Shown one piece after another: positions 35,983-44,879 of a stretch of 64,000 bases of DNA. The stretch is taken from positions 62,001 to 126,000 of the forward strand of contig NZ_JANURN010000006.1 of assembly GCF_030249855.1 (NCBI RefSeq), in the 5' to 3' direction. Every line of letters begins with the position of its first letter. Position 1 is the stretch's first letter. A program made the position numbers and the translations under genes. The DNA is from Helicobacter_B zhangjianzhongii (lineage in GTDB: Bacteria > Campylobacterota > Campylobacteria > Campylobacterales > Helicobacteraceae). The notes under the pieces were generated by a model, which did not search any database, had not been told where the DNA came from, and saw nothing but the letters and a program-made list of their open reading frames with translations.

Positions 35983-36905
35983 TAGCGCACCTGTTCAGCT
36001 AGGCGTTTGTAGGTTTGAGGGTCAATCTTGCGGAATCCATTGTCTGGCTCATAAATGAAGTAAAGCGGATAGTTGCTCTTGGGGAAAGCAAATGGCTCGC
36101 CATTCATCGTGAGTGTAAAATTACTATGCCCAAAGGCGAGGAGCCAGCGGTGGTTGTCTGTTTTTATGGAGTAGGTGTCGCTTGTTACGCCTTGGTATTT
36201 TCGGCGGTTGGTATCAAGATCGACAATGTCAAACCACAAGTCCATATCGGCATTAAGCACCATAGCATTGCTTGGTGCTTGTGTGGATTCTAGGTGGCTA
36301 GAATCTGGCTCTTGTGTGCCTTGGGGTGTTTGCGTGCTATCGCTTGTGCTCTCATCTTGAGATGATTGTGGCTCATCGCTTGAAGTATTTTCTTGTGTGG
36401 ATTCTAGGGTGGTGTCATCAGTAGCTTGTGTCAAGTCTTGCTCATTGCTTTGCACATCGCTTTCTTGCGTAATTTCTTGTGGGCTTGGCTGGCTTTTGTA
36501 TTTGCTGGCGATATTTTGATAGATGAGATAGGCAAAAATCACAATCGCCACGCTCACAAGTGTGAGATAGAACTTTTGCTTGGAGTTGGCTTGCTTCTTG
36601 CGCTCATCAATGGCATCGTAGCGTTGTTTTTGCGTATCTAGACTTAGATCTTGCACTTGCACGCTCTTTTCAGTAGGCTCTTCTATGGTGGTGGTGTTGT
36701 GCTGGTCGTCATAGGCTTTTAGCACGCCGGATAAATCAAGCTTGTATTCTCTCTCTAGAATCTGCAAGAATCCCACTAAATGCACGCGTTGGGTATGCTC
36801 AAACTGCTTGTCAAGAATATCTTGTATCCTTGAAGTGGAGATTCTTGTCTGTTTGGCGATTTCTTTCACGCCTATTTTGCGGAGTTTTTCTAAGTTTTCT
36901 TCCAT
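35982..36905 (-). CDS. RodZ-like HTH membrane protein
   Basis: The 307-residue protein has an N-terminal helix-turn-helix (GVKEIAKQTRISTSRIQDIL), one membrane helix (about residues 112-130, FYLTLVSVAIVIFAYLIYQ) and a periplasmic part. That part consists of a Ser/Thr/Gln/Asp-rich linker (about 138-215) and a small beta domain (DLWFDIVDLDTNRRKYQGVTSD). This is the RodZ layout, where the HTH binds MreB and the protein guides cell shape. The linker contains L-E-S-T peptides encoded by 10-mer repeats (about 36283 and 36399). It shares ends with both neighbours in a compact run. Confidence 0.7.
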   Translation of the reverse strand: MEENLEKLRKIGVKEIAKQTRISTSRIQDILDKQFEHTQRVHLVGFLQILEREYKLDLSGVLKAYDDQHNTTTIEEPTEKSVQVQDLSLDTQKQRYDAIDERKKQANSKQKFYLTLVSVAIVIFAYLIYQNIASKYKSQPSPQEITQESDVQSNEQDLTQATDDTTLESTQENTSSDEPQSSQDESTSDSTQTPQGTQEPDSSHLESTQAPSNAMVLNADMDLWFDIVDLDTNRRKYQGVTSDTYSIKTDNHRWLLAFGHSNFTLTMNGEPFAFPKSNYPLYFIYEPDNGFRKIDPQTYKRLAEQVR

Positions 36906-36908
36906 AGT

Positions 36909-37598
36909 TTAGCCTTTGTTAGAATCTAAATATGCCATCATAATGCCCGCTGCCACACTCACATTAAGCGAATTAAAGCTGTTGTGCATTTGTATGGATA
37001 ATATTCTATCGAGTTTTTTGGCAATTTTATCATACAAACCTTGCGATTCATCGCCTAGAAACATCGCCCACTTTTTGGCGGGATTGAAGTGGGCGATGTT
37101 GTCTCCACGCATATCTGCCCCATACAGAGCAAAGCCTGCCATTTTTAGCTCATTGATACGATCAAGGATATTTTCTACCACACAAAATGGCAAGCCAAAT
37201 GCCGCCCCAGATGATGCGCGTAAAATCTGCTCGATTTTGGGGGATTTGATTTGGGCGATGATGATGGCTTCAACGCCTAGGGCATAAGCACTGCGGAAAA
37301 TCCCGCCGATATTGCCCATATCGCTAATCCCACATAGCACAAGGATTTTTTGGCATTGCTTGATATGGGCAAAGGAGGTGGATTCTAGCGGAGTGATACG
37401 CGCTAATACGCCTTGATGATTGCCGCCACGCGCTAGGGCTTGAGCCTTTTTGCTATCAAGGCGCAAGATGGGCTTGCGGCAGGATTTGATCGTGGCAAAA
37501 AGCCTAGAATCCACTTCTTTGGCTAAATATAGCTCACAGATTTTATCGCTGTGATGGGCTATTGCATATAGCACGATTTGTTTGCCGTAGATGATCAT
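36909..37598 (-). CDS. SpoU/TrmH-family 23S rRNA (or tRNA) 2'-O-methyltransferase
   Basis: The 229-residue SPOUT enzyme has an RlmB-type N-terminal substrate domain (YGKQIVLYAI...LARGGNHQGVLARI), motif 1 (LCGISDMGNIGGIFRSAYALGV), motif 2 (MFLGDESQGLYDKI) and motif 3 (IQMHNSFNSLNVSVAAGIMM). The N-terminal signature resembles RlmB (Gm2251 of 23S rRNA). Two 10-mer repeat copies are read as V-D-S (about 37503) and L-E-S-T (about 37378). It overlaps rsmI by 4 bp. Confidence 0.88.
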   Translation of the reverse strand: MIIYGKQIVLYAIAHHSDKICELYLAKEVDSRLFATIKSCRKPILRLDSKKAQALARGGNHQGVLARITPLESTSFAHIKQCQKILVLCGISDMGNIGGIFRSAYALGVEAIIIAQIKSPKIEQILRASSGAAFGLPFCVVENILDRINELKMAGFALYGADMRGDNIAHFNPAKKWAMFLGDESQGLYDKIAKKLDRILSIQMHNSFNSLNVSVAAGIMMAYLDSNKG

Positions 37599-38470
37599 AG
37601 CCCACCTTCATCACATCTGCTTTGGTCGCGCAAAATTTGCTCATAGAGTGTTTTGGTGTCTATGCCATTTAGGCGCGATAGGAGCTTTGCCTTGTGTTTG
37701 GGGGCTAGGGGCAAGGCGAGAATATCGCTTTCATACAAGTGGATTCTAGGCGGAGTTGTGGCTTGCAGGATTAGAATCCACTCGCCCTGCGTGTTTGCTT
37801 GTCGCAAGGCTTGTAGCACCTCTTGTGGCGTGCCTTGTGTGCGCGATTGGTAAAGCTTGCTGATCTCTTTGATAGCAGTGATATGCGCGCTAGGCAGTAG
37901 CTCTGCGATGTCTTGCAAGGATTCTAGCAGTCTATGTGGGCTTTCATAGAAAATGACAGGCACACGAGATTCTAATAAGCGCAAGATTTGGTGCTTTCTA
38001 TCCTGCTTTTTATGCGCAAGAAATCCGCCAAAGACAAATTCTTGCGAGCTGATACCACTCATCGCCCAGCCTGCCACAAGTGCGCAAGCCCCGGGCAGCA
38101 CATCATAGTCTATTTTATGCTCTATGCAGTAGCGCACAAGCTCCGCGCCCGGATCGCAAATGCTTGGCATACCTGCATCGCTTATGTAAATCACATTAGC
38201 GTGGAAAAATTCTTGCGTAAAGCTTGCAAAGAGCTTTTGTTGATTGTGTGAGTGTAGGGGGATAAATTGCCTTGCTTGTGGGTCTAGTGTAGTAGCACTG
38301 CTATCAAGCATAGATAGCAGTGTGCTAAAGCGATCAGCTAGTAGTGTATAAAGTCTTTTGGCTACTCTTGTGTCTTCACATAGGACGATCTCCGCGCTAG
38401 CAAGAGCGCAAAGACTTCGTATGGTAATATCGCCAAGATTCCCTATAGGTGTGGGGACAAGCAGTAGCAC
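37595..38470 (-). CDS. rsmI: 16S rRNA 2'-O-ribose C1402 methyltransferase
   Basis: RsmI methylates C1402 in the decoding centre. The 291-residue protein begins LLLVPTPIGNLGDITIRSLCAL, with ALIVLCEDTRVAKRLY-like, PLHSHNQQ, VIYISDAGMPSICDPGAELV and GALVAGWAMSGISSQEFVFGGFLAHKK, all typical of the tetrapyrrole-methylase fold subgroup. Codons near 37739-37775 include two 10-mer repeat copies facing each other. It follows rpmE by 3 bp. Confidence 0.94.
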   Translation of the reverse strand: MLLLVPTPIGNLGDITIRSLCALASAEIVLCEDTRVAKRLYTLLADRFSTLLSMLDSSATTLDPQARQFIPLHSHNQQKLFASFTQEFFHANVIYISDAGMPSICDPGAELVRYCIEHKIDYDVLPGACALVAGWAMSGISSQEFVFGGFLAHKKQDRKHQILRLLESRVPVIFYESPHRLLESLQDIAELLPSAHITAIKEISKLYQSRTQGTPQEVLQALRQANTQGEWILILQATTPPRIHLYESDILALPLAPKHKAKLLSRLNGIDTKTLYEQILRDQSRCDEGGL

Positions 38471-38473
38471 TGG

Positions 38474-38677
38474 CTATTTTAGGTTGTATTTTTGGCGGAA
38501 TTTCTCTACTCGTCCTGTTGCATCGGCGATTTTATCGCTTCCTGTGTAAAAGGGGTGGCAGAAGCTTGATATATCGATACGAAGCTCGGGCTTTGTGCTA
38601 AGGACTTCGATTTCTTTGCCGCTTGTTACGCAAGTTACTTTGCAGGGGATATATTTTGGGTGGATGCCTTTTTTCAT
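38474..38677 (-). CDS. rpmE: 50S ribosomal protein L31
   Basis: The 67-residue protein starts MKKGIHPKYIPCKVTC and has SFCHPFYTGSDKIADATGRVEKFRQKY, the L31 signature. Cysteines at about 12, 16 and 38 fit the zinc-type form. I start at 38677, not the longer in-frame extension, because the family begins MKxxIHP; the upstream sequence has AAGGACC. Confidence 0.96.
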   Translation of the reverse strand: MKKGIHPKYIPCKVTCVTSGKEIEVLSTKPELRIDISSFCHPFYTGSDKIADATGRVEKFRQKYNLK

Positions 38678-38782
38678 AGTGTGGTCCTTGTGTTGTGGAT
38701 TGTATAAATCGGCGATTATACTCACACAAGTCTAAAAAAATTATAAAAGCGTGTGATTGATCGTGTGGATTTGTGTAGATTC

Positions 38783-38815
38783 CTAGAATCCACTTTTATC
38801 AAAAGTGGATTCTAG
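38783..38815. terminator. Inverted pair of the 10-mer repeat (terminator-like hairpin)
   Basis: Two 15-bp exact complementary arms (38783-38797 and 38801-38815) with a 3-nt loop lie 22 bp past the stop of the hypothetical gene at 38837. They consist of two TAGAATCCAC words facing each other. Confidence 0.55.
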
Positions 38816-38836
38816 CGCAGTGGCAAGAAATAGACT

Positions 38837-39310
38837 CTAGGCTATAAACTCTTCTAGCTTTGAGCCTGCTTGGCTTAGTAGGTCTGCTTGGATTTTTTGG
38901 TTGAAGTGATATACTCTGTCTTTGACCTTGTCAAAATACACAGCAAACTTCTCAGCCAAAGACTCATCAATATCGACTTCTTCGTATTCTGGAAGCATAA
39001 TATACCACTCCTTATCCTCTTGCGTCTCTTCATCAAAGCTCTCTCCCCCTACCTCTAGCACTTCTTGCAGCACTTTTAGGCACTTTGCTTTGCGATTTTT
39101 ATCGTGCGGATACAGATATGCACTAAAGCTAGCCTTTTTCTCGCAGTATGCTTCTACTTCGATGACAAAGCACATATCACTCTCATCAAAATCACTATGC
39201 CATAATGTGATGTGGCTTTTTGTCGTTTCCGCGCTATATTTTTGCGTGCCTACAAGGCTTGCATAGATGGCTGCGATTTGACTCTTTACTAGTTTTTCAA
39301 GATGTGTCAT
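38837..39310 (-). CDS. Hypothetical cytosolic protein
   Basis: The 157-residue acidic protein begins MTHLEKLVKSQIAAIYASLV; I choose this start because AAGGAGAG precedes it. It has alternating strands and helices (HITLWHSDFDESDMCFVIEVEAYCEKKASF; WYIMLPEYEEVDIDESLAEKF split across the protein), no membrane segment and no signal peptide. I do not recognise a family. It stands alone between repeat-rich gaps. Confidence 0.6.
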   Translation of the reverse strand: MTHLEKLVKSQIAAIYASLVGTQKYSAETTKSHITLWHSDFDESDMCFVIEVEAYCEKKASFSAYLYPHDKNRKAKCLKVLQEVLEVGGESFDEETQEDKEWYIMLPEYEEVDIDESLAEKFAVYFDKVKDRVYHFNQKIQADLLSQAGSKLEEFIA

Positions 39311-39677
39311 TGACTCTCCTTTGAGGTTTGTTTGGTGGGATCTCGCTTGCGCGAAATCCTTGGTCGAAGTTATAGCAAAGGGCTTTGACAGCGTTATGTC
39401 AAAGGATTGAATGACAGAAAAAACGCAATGAGTCAAAAGTGGATTCTAGGGGTGCGTGTTTTGTGTGATGTTTGTATGGATTGCCACGCCTTGCCTTAGG
39501 GCAAGGCTCGCAATGACGATAAAAAGAGGCGTTAAGGCTAGAATCCACTTTTTATGGAAAGCTTGGGTCGCTTCGCTCTCTCGCAATGACAGCTGAGCTT
39601 TGTCATCGCGAGCCGCTGCGATAGTAGCGGCGTGGCGATCTATACTAGAATCCACTTTTCAAAAAGTGGATTCTAGG
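39311..39677. repeat. Repeat-filled gap between purL and the hypothetical gene
   Basis: No gene is seen. It contains 10-mer copies at about 39430, 39537 and the inverted pair 39645-39676, and three CATTGCGAG-type palindromic elements in alternating orientation (about 39476-39520, 39570-39595, 39602-39642). Confidence 0.8.
39645..39676. terminator. Inverted 10-mer pair directly behind purL
   Basis: Exact 15-bp arms (39645-39659 and 39662-39676) with a 2-nt loop begin 1 bp after the purL stop codon. Position suggests a terminator built from two repeat words. Confidence 0.6.
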
Positions 39678-42263
39678 CTAAAGAGCGGATTCTAAATGCT
39701 TGTCAAAACTTTGGAAAAATATCTCCCCTGCTTCTTGGGTAGATAGGTGGATTGCTTGGGGATTTGGGCTAGAATCCACTTGTATGCTGATATGCTCTCC
39801 CCCTACCTCCCCCAACAGCAAGCAAGAAATATTATGCCTCTGTGCTAGCTCTTGCAGCTGCGCAAAATCGCCTGTCTCCACCACCACGCAGCTTTGTGTC
39901 TGGGAAAAAAGCATTTCGCGCTTAGGCAGGGCGATTTGCACCGCACAGCCAAGCCTGCTAAAGATAGCCATCTTTGCCAATGCTATGCCTAGCCCCCCCT
40001 CGCCCACTTCTTTCGCGCAAGTGATGAGCTTGGACTCTATCCCCTCTAGCAAGAGATCCCAGAGCCGCTTCTCGCGTGCTAGATCGATATGCGGCGCATC
40101 ACCGCTTGGGGTAATCTCGCTCTGCCTAGAATCCATCTTTGCGTTTTGGGCGGTGTCGCTAGAATCCACTTTTTCTAAAGAAGCTACGCTTTGAATGTCG
40201 GTAGTTTTTTTATTTTCGGCTGATTTTTCAAAAGTGGATTCTACTTCAAGCTGCTCGCGGCAGGATTTTTGAGCTAAAAATGGGGCTTTGCAAGGCGATT
40301 CAAGGGATTTACCTTGTGTGGTAATGAGCGCAGAATCGCCGCAGCAAAACAAGGGATACCGCTCGGCGTTAGCCGATGTTTCTTTAGAATCGCCATTTTT
40401 AGCCAAAAAGCCAACGCGCGAATCCATAGAAAACGCGCCCATTTGTGCGAGCTTCTCTAACACACTCCCCCCAAAGTCTTCACCAATCTCGCCTAGCAGG
40501 GCGATTTTGCTCCCCTCTTTTGTGAAAGCAGAGTCGATGACATTAAGCGGATCTTTGGCTAGCCCTACGCTTACAATCGTTGGGGTCGGGTAAATATCTG
40601 TCGTATTTGTTTGATTATAGAGCGAGACATTGCCGCTTACCACAGGGGTTTGCAGCACTTCGCACGCCTCTTTGATACCTTCACAGCTCTCTTTGAACTG
40701 CCACATTACTTCAGGGTTGTTTGGGTTGCCAAAGTTTAGGCAATCACTTATTGCTAGGGGTCTTATGCCTCTTGTAGCGCATTTTCTCCCTGCTCTGGCG
40801 ACAGCGATCTTGGCTCCTTCTCTTGGGTTTAGGTAGCAGTAGCGCACAGGCGCGTGGATAGCCATACCAAGAGCTGCGCCATTTTCTTTCACGCGGATTA
40901 TGCTGCCTTCACCTTGTCCTGCTGCGATGAGTGTGTTTGTCTGCACGCTGCTATCATATTGGCTATAAATCCACTCTTTATCACAAATATCAATACTCCC
41001 TAGCAAAAGGCGCGCTATGTCTGTGAGACTATGTGCAGCGGTGTGGTGCTGCAAGGATTCTAGGGGATTTTTCGCACGCACACGCGCGATGTAGGCAGGC
41101 TCTTTTGTGGGGAGGTGTAGCATAGGGGCATTGTCTGTGATGGGGGCAATGGGGATATGCGCTACCTTTTGCTCCCCCCAAAATAGCTCCATATCGCCAC
41201 TTTGGGTTACTTCGCCAATCACTTCGCAATCAAGCTCCCATTTATCAAAGATCGCTTTAATCTGCTCCTCCGCGCCCTTTTTCGCGCAAATGAGCATTCT
41301 CTCTTGGGATTCACTTAGCATAAGCTCATAGGCGTTCATAGCCTTTTCACGCATAGGCACTCTATCAAGGTAGAGCTTCATTCCGCTTCCGCTTCGCCCA
41401 GCCATTTCAAAGCTAGAGCTAGTAAGCCCAGCAGCCCCCATATCTTGGATACCGATGATCAAATCTTGCGTAAAGAGCTCTAGGCAGGCTTCAAGCAGGA
41501 GCTTTTCTGTAAAAGGATCGCCCACTTGCACCGTTGGACGCAAGCTTTTAGAATCTTCATTGAAAGAATCGCTACTCATCACCGCCCCACCTAAGCCATC
41601 TCGCCCTGTTTTGCTCCCTACATATAGCACGGGATTGCCATTGCCCTGTGCTTTAGCGTAGAAAATCTCTTGTGCTTTAGCGATCCCTAGGCAAAAGGCA
41701 TTGACCAAAATATTGCCATTGTAGCAAGGCTCAAAGTTTGTTTCCCCGCCGATAGTTGGCACGCCCATACAATTCCCATAGCCGCCAATCCCTGCTACCA
41801 CGCCTTTAAGCAAGGATTTATGCTTTCTGCCTATCTCATCATCTCGCCAGATTTCGCCAAAACGGATAGAATCTAAGCTTGCCACTGGACGCGCACCCAT
41901 TGTGAAAATATCGCGCATAATCCCGCCCACACCCGTTGCTGCCCCAGCATAAGGCTCGATGAAGCTAGGGTGATTGTGAGACTCTACCTTAAACACCGCG
42001 GCATAGCCACCGCCTATATCGATCACGCCGGCATTTTCCCCCGGACCTTGGATCACCCAAGGTGCGCTTGTGGGGAAGCCTTTTAGGTAGATTTTGCTGG
42101 ATTTGTAGCTGCAATGCTCGCTCCACATTGCCGAGAAAATCCCAAGCTCCACGAGATTTGGCTCTCGCCCCAAAATCGCTAGAATCTGCTTGTAGTCATC
42201 ATTGGAGAGTTTATGTGCTTGCAATGCGCTTGGCATATCTTGTATGGCAAAAGTCTTGTCCAT
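39678..42263 (-). CDS. purL: Phosphoribosylformylglycinamidine synthase II with a large repeat-derived insertion
   Basis: PurL uses glutamine-derived ammonia and ATP to make FGAM in purine synthesis. Typical small-type PurL is about 730 residues; this one is 861. Conserved parts are MWSEHCSYKSSK, GENAGVIDIGGGYAAVFKVESHNHPS, GVGGIMRDIFTMGARP, VPTIGGETNF, QDMGAAGLTSSSFEMA, GNVSLYNQT and ITCAKEVGEGGLGIALAKMAIF. About residues 605-725, between DFGGSVLEKLAQMG and the PHIDLAREKRLWDLL segment, are extra and low-complexity. They are encoded by dispersed repeats: 10-mer copies at about 40161 and 40234 and a 45-bp element at about 40335-40385. The flanking catalytic core is intact, so the enzyme is probably active. 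The hairpin at 39645 follows the stop. Confidence 0.94.
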   Translation of the reverse strand: MDKTFAIQDMPSALQAHKLSNDDYKQILAILGREPNLVELGIFSAMWSEHCSYKSSKIYLKGFPTSAPWVIQGPGENAGVIDIGGGYAAVFKVESHNHPSFIEPYAGAATGVGGIMRDIFTMGARPVASLDSIRFGEIWRDDEIGRKHKSLLKGVVAGIGGYGNCMGVPTIGGETNFEPCYNGNILVNAFCLGIAKAQEIFYAKAQGNGNPVLYVGSKTGRDGLGGAVMSSDSFNEDSKSLRPTVQVGDPFTEKLLLEACLELFTQDLIIGIQDMGAAGLTSSSFEMAGRSGSGMKLYLDRVPMREKAMNAYELMLSESQERMLICAKKGAEEQIKAIFDKWELDCEVIGEVTQSGDMELFWGEQKVAHIPIAPITDNAPMLHLPTKEPAYIARVRAKNPLESLQHHTAAHSLTDIARLLLGSIDICDKEWIYSQYDSSVQTNTLIAAGQGEGSIIRVKENGAALGMAIHAPVRYCYLNPREGAKIAVARAGRKCATRGIRPLAISDCLNFGNPNNPEVMWQFKESCEGIKEACEVLQTPVVSGNVSLYNQTNTTDIYPTPTIVSVGLAKDPLNVIDSAFTKEGSKIALLGEIGEDFGGSVLEKLAQMGAFSMDSRVGFLAKNGDSKETSANAERYPLFCCGDSALITTQGKSLESPCKAPFLAQKSCREQLEVESTFEKSAENKKTTDIQSVASLEKVDSSDTAQNAKMDSRQSEITPSGDAPHIDLAREKRLWDLLLEGIESKLITCAKEVGEGGLGIALAKMAIFSRLGCAVQIALPKREMLFSQTQSCVVVETGDFAQLQELAQRHNISCLLLGEVGGEHISIQVDSSPNPQAIHLSTQEAGEIFFQSFDKHLESAL
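40100..40440. repeat. Repeat cluster inserted in purL
   Basis: This stretch contains 10-mer copies (about 40161, 40234) and an element (about 40335-40385) matching an intergenic copy near 9770-9820 with about three mismatches in 42 bases. All are open in the purL frame. Confidence 0.75.
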
Positions 42264-42440
42264 TGAGAATCCTTAACAAAGTGCTGTGATATAGATGTGA
42301 AAGATTGGCATTGTAGCAGTTGATTCTTTGTATTTGTATTAAGCTTATGTGTAAGGTTTATTAAAGGTTTATAAATTACAATATACTTTTTTGAGTCGCA
42401 AGACACACGCCCCCATTACCCAAATACCCTAGGAGAGAGA
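42264..42440. promoter_or_regulatory. Divergent promoter region of purL and ppsA
   Basis: This AT-rich 177-bp gap separates the two divergent genes. Plus-strand TACAAT-like sequence (ATTACAATATAC, about 42376-42387) is a candidate -10 for ppsA. No repeats of the 10-mer type occur here. Confidence 0.35.
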
Positions 42441-44864
42441 ATGAAGTATATTAAGTTTTTCAAAGAGCTCAATAATAAAGATGTCCCGCTTGTCGGTGGT
42501 AAGAACGCTAGTATTGGCGAGATGTTTCAAGAGCTTGTCCCTGTTGGGATTAAGGTGCCAAATGGCTTTGCTATCACAAGCGATGCGTATTGGTATCTTT
42601 TGGATTCTGGTGGGATCCGGCAAAAGATCATCGATCTGCTTGCTGGTGTTGATGTTACAGAAATTGATGTGCTTAAGACTCGCTCAAAGCAGATCCGTGA
42701 GCTGATATTTGGCACGCCATTGCCGACAGATTTGCGCGATGAGATCTTTGAAGCATATAGGATTTTGAGTGAAGAATATGGTATGAAATATGCTGATGTG
42801 GCGGTTCGCAGCTCGGCTACTGCGGAGGATCTGCCAGATGCGAGCTTTGCGGGACAGCAAGATACTTATCTAAGCGTAAAGGGACAAACAGATTTGGTGC
42901 ATTACATTAAATCCTGCTTTGCTTCACTTTTTACCGATAGGGCAGTGAGCTACCGCGCTTCTAGGGGATTTGATCATTTTAAGGTGGCTTTGTCTGTGGG
43001 CGTGCAGAAAATGGTGCGTGCAGATAAGGGCAGTGCTGGGGTGATGTTTTCTATCGATACAGAAACAGGCTTTAAAGATGCGGTGTTTATCACCTCTAGC
43101 TGGGGACTTGGGGAAAATGTCGTAGGCGGCACGGTGAATCCTGATGAATTTTATGTCTTTAAACCTACGCTCAAAGAGGGCAAACGCCCCATTATCAAAC
43201 GCCAGCTAGGGCATAAACATCAAAAAATGGTCTATGCTACACCCGGCGATCCACACCCTACGAAAAATATCCAAACCACCCAAGAAGAAATGCGCACCTT
43301 TTCTATCACAGATGCAGATATTTTGACGCTTGCGCGCTATGCGATAAAGATCGAGGAGCATTACACCAAAGAAGCAGGCGAGTATCGCCCTATGGATATG
43401 GAGTGGTCTAAAGATGGCGAGAGTGGGGAGATATTTATCGTGCAAGCTCGCCCAGAAACCGTGCAGAGCCAAAAGAGCAAAAATGGCTGCGCACAAAGGC
43501 TGGAGAAATTTCGCTTCAAAGACAAAGATGCAGGGCGAGAGGTGATACTCACAGGGCGTGCGATCGGCGGGAAGATTGGGCACGGAAAAGTGCGGATCAT
43601 CAACGATTTAGAGCATATGAATACCTTTAAAGAGGGTGAGATTCTTGTAACAGATAATACCGACCCAGACTGGGAGCCGGCGATGAAAAAGGCAGCGGCT
43701 GTCATCACCAATCGTGGTGGGCGCACTTGCCACGCGGCTATCGTGGCGCGTGAAATTGGCGTGCCAGCGATTGTGGGGGCTGTGGGCGCGACAGATAGGC
43801 TCTATACAGGTATGGAGATCACGGCATCTTGTGCTGAGGGGGAAGAGGGCTATATCTATAATGGTATCCACCCCTTTGAGATTGAAACTATTGAGCTTAG
43901 CAATCTTGGGCAGACAAAGACAAAAATCTATATGAATATCGGCAATCCAGAGAAGGCGTTTGGATTTTCACAGCTGCCAAACGATGGCGTAGGGCTTGCG
44001 CGTATGGAGCATATTATCCTAAATCAAATCAAAGCCCATCCGCTTGCGCTGCTTGATTTGCAAAATGGCAAAAAGGACATAAAAGACAAAGAAGAGATAG
44101 AAAAGCTCATCTCTGGCTATGAGAGTCCTAAGGACTTTTTCATCAAAAAGATCGCTGAAGGTATGGGTATGATCTCTGCGGCGTTTTACCCTAAGCCTGT
44201 AATCGTGCGTGTGAGTGATTTTAAGTCTAATGAATACCGCGGTATGATTGGTGGGCTAGCGTATGAGCCACTAGAAGAAAATCCAATGCTTGGCTATCGT
44301 GGGGCGAGTCGATATTACTCGGATCTCTATCGCACGGCGTTTGAGTGGGAGTGCGAGGCTCTTAGTATGGTGCGAGAGGAAATGGGGCTTACTAATATGA
44401 AGGTGATGGTGCCATTTCTTCGCACGCCAGAAGAGGGGAAAAAGGTGCTTGAGATTATGCGCCGTAATGGGCTAGAATCTGGCAAAAATGGCTTAGAAAT
44501 CTATGTGATGTGCGAGCTGCCTGTGAATGTGATTTTGGCAGATGAATTTTTAAGTATGTTTGATGGCTTCTCCATTGGCTCAAATGACCTGACACAGCTT
44601 ACTTTGGGCGTAGATCGCGATGGGCAGCTTGTAAGCCATATCTTTGATGAGCGCAATCCTGCTATGCTAGAGATGTTTAAGCGCGCGATTGCAGCGTGTA
44701 AAAAGCACGGCAAATATTGCGGGATCTGTGGGCAGGCTCCAAGCGATTATCCCGAAATTGCGGAGTTTTTGGTAAAAGAGGGGATCAACTCTATTTCTTT
44801 AAATCCGGATTCTGTGGTGGCTACTTGGACGCGTATAGCTGATCTTGAAAAGACATTGAAATAG
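42441..44864 (+). CDS. ppsA: Phosphoenolpyruvate synthase
   Basis: PpsA makes phosphoenolpyruvate from pyruvate and ATP for gluconeogenesis. The 807-residue protein has the ATP-grasp start (VPLVGGKNASIGEMF), DVAVRSSATAEDLPDASFAGQQDTYL, the phospho-histidine motif ITNRGGRTCHAAIVAREIGVPAIVG and the PEP-binding barrel with FSIGSNDLTQLTLGVDRD and CGICGQAPSDYPEIAEFLV. A ribosome site (AGGAGAGAG) precedes the ATG. It is followed in 15 bp by an LpoB-like gene. Confidence 0.96.
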   Translation: MKYIKFFKELNNKDVPLVGGKNASIGEMFQELVPVGIKVPNGFAITSDAYWYLLDSGGIRQKIIDLLAGVDVTEIDVLKTRSKQIRELIFGTPLPTDLRDEIFEAYRILSEEYGMKYADVAVRSSATAEDLPDASFAGQQDTYLSVKGQTDLVHYIKSCFASLFTDRAVSYRASRGFDHFKVALSVGVQKMVRADKGSAGVMFSIDTETGFKDAVFITSSWGLGENVVGGTVNPDEFYVFKPTLKEGKRPIIKRQLGHKHQKMVYATPGDPHPTKNIQTTQEEMRTFSITDADILTLARYAIKIEEHYTKEAGEYRPMDMEWSKDGESGEIFIVQARPETVQSQKSKNGCAQRLEKFRFKDKDAGREVILTGRAIGGKIGHGKVRIINDLEHMNTFKEGEILVTDNTDPDWEPAMKKAAAVITNRGGRTCHAAIVAREIGVPAIVGAVGATDRLYTGMEITASCAEGEEGYIYNGIHPFEIETIELSNLGQTKTKIYMNIGNPEKAFGFSQLPNDGVGLARMEHIILNQIKAHPLALLDLQNGKKDIKDKEEIEKLISGYESPKDFFIKKIAEGMGMISAAFYPKPVIVRVSDFKSNEYRGMIGGLAYEPLEENPMLGYRGASRYYSDLYRTAFEWECEALSMVREEMGLTNMKVMVPFLRTPEEGKKVLEIMRRNGLESGKNGLEIYVMCELPVNVILADEFLSMFDGFSIGSNDLTQLTLGVDRDGQLVSHIFDERNPAMLEMFKRAIAACKKHGKYCGICGQAPSDYPEIAEFLVKEGINSISLNPDSVVATWTRIADLEKTLK

Positions 44865-44879
44865 GAAAGTGGGCTAGTT

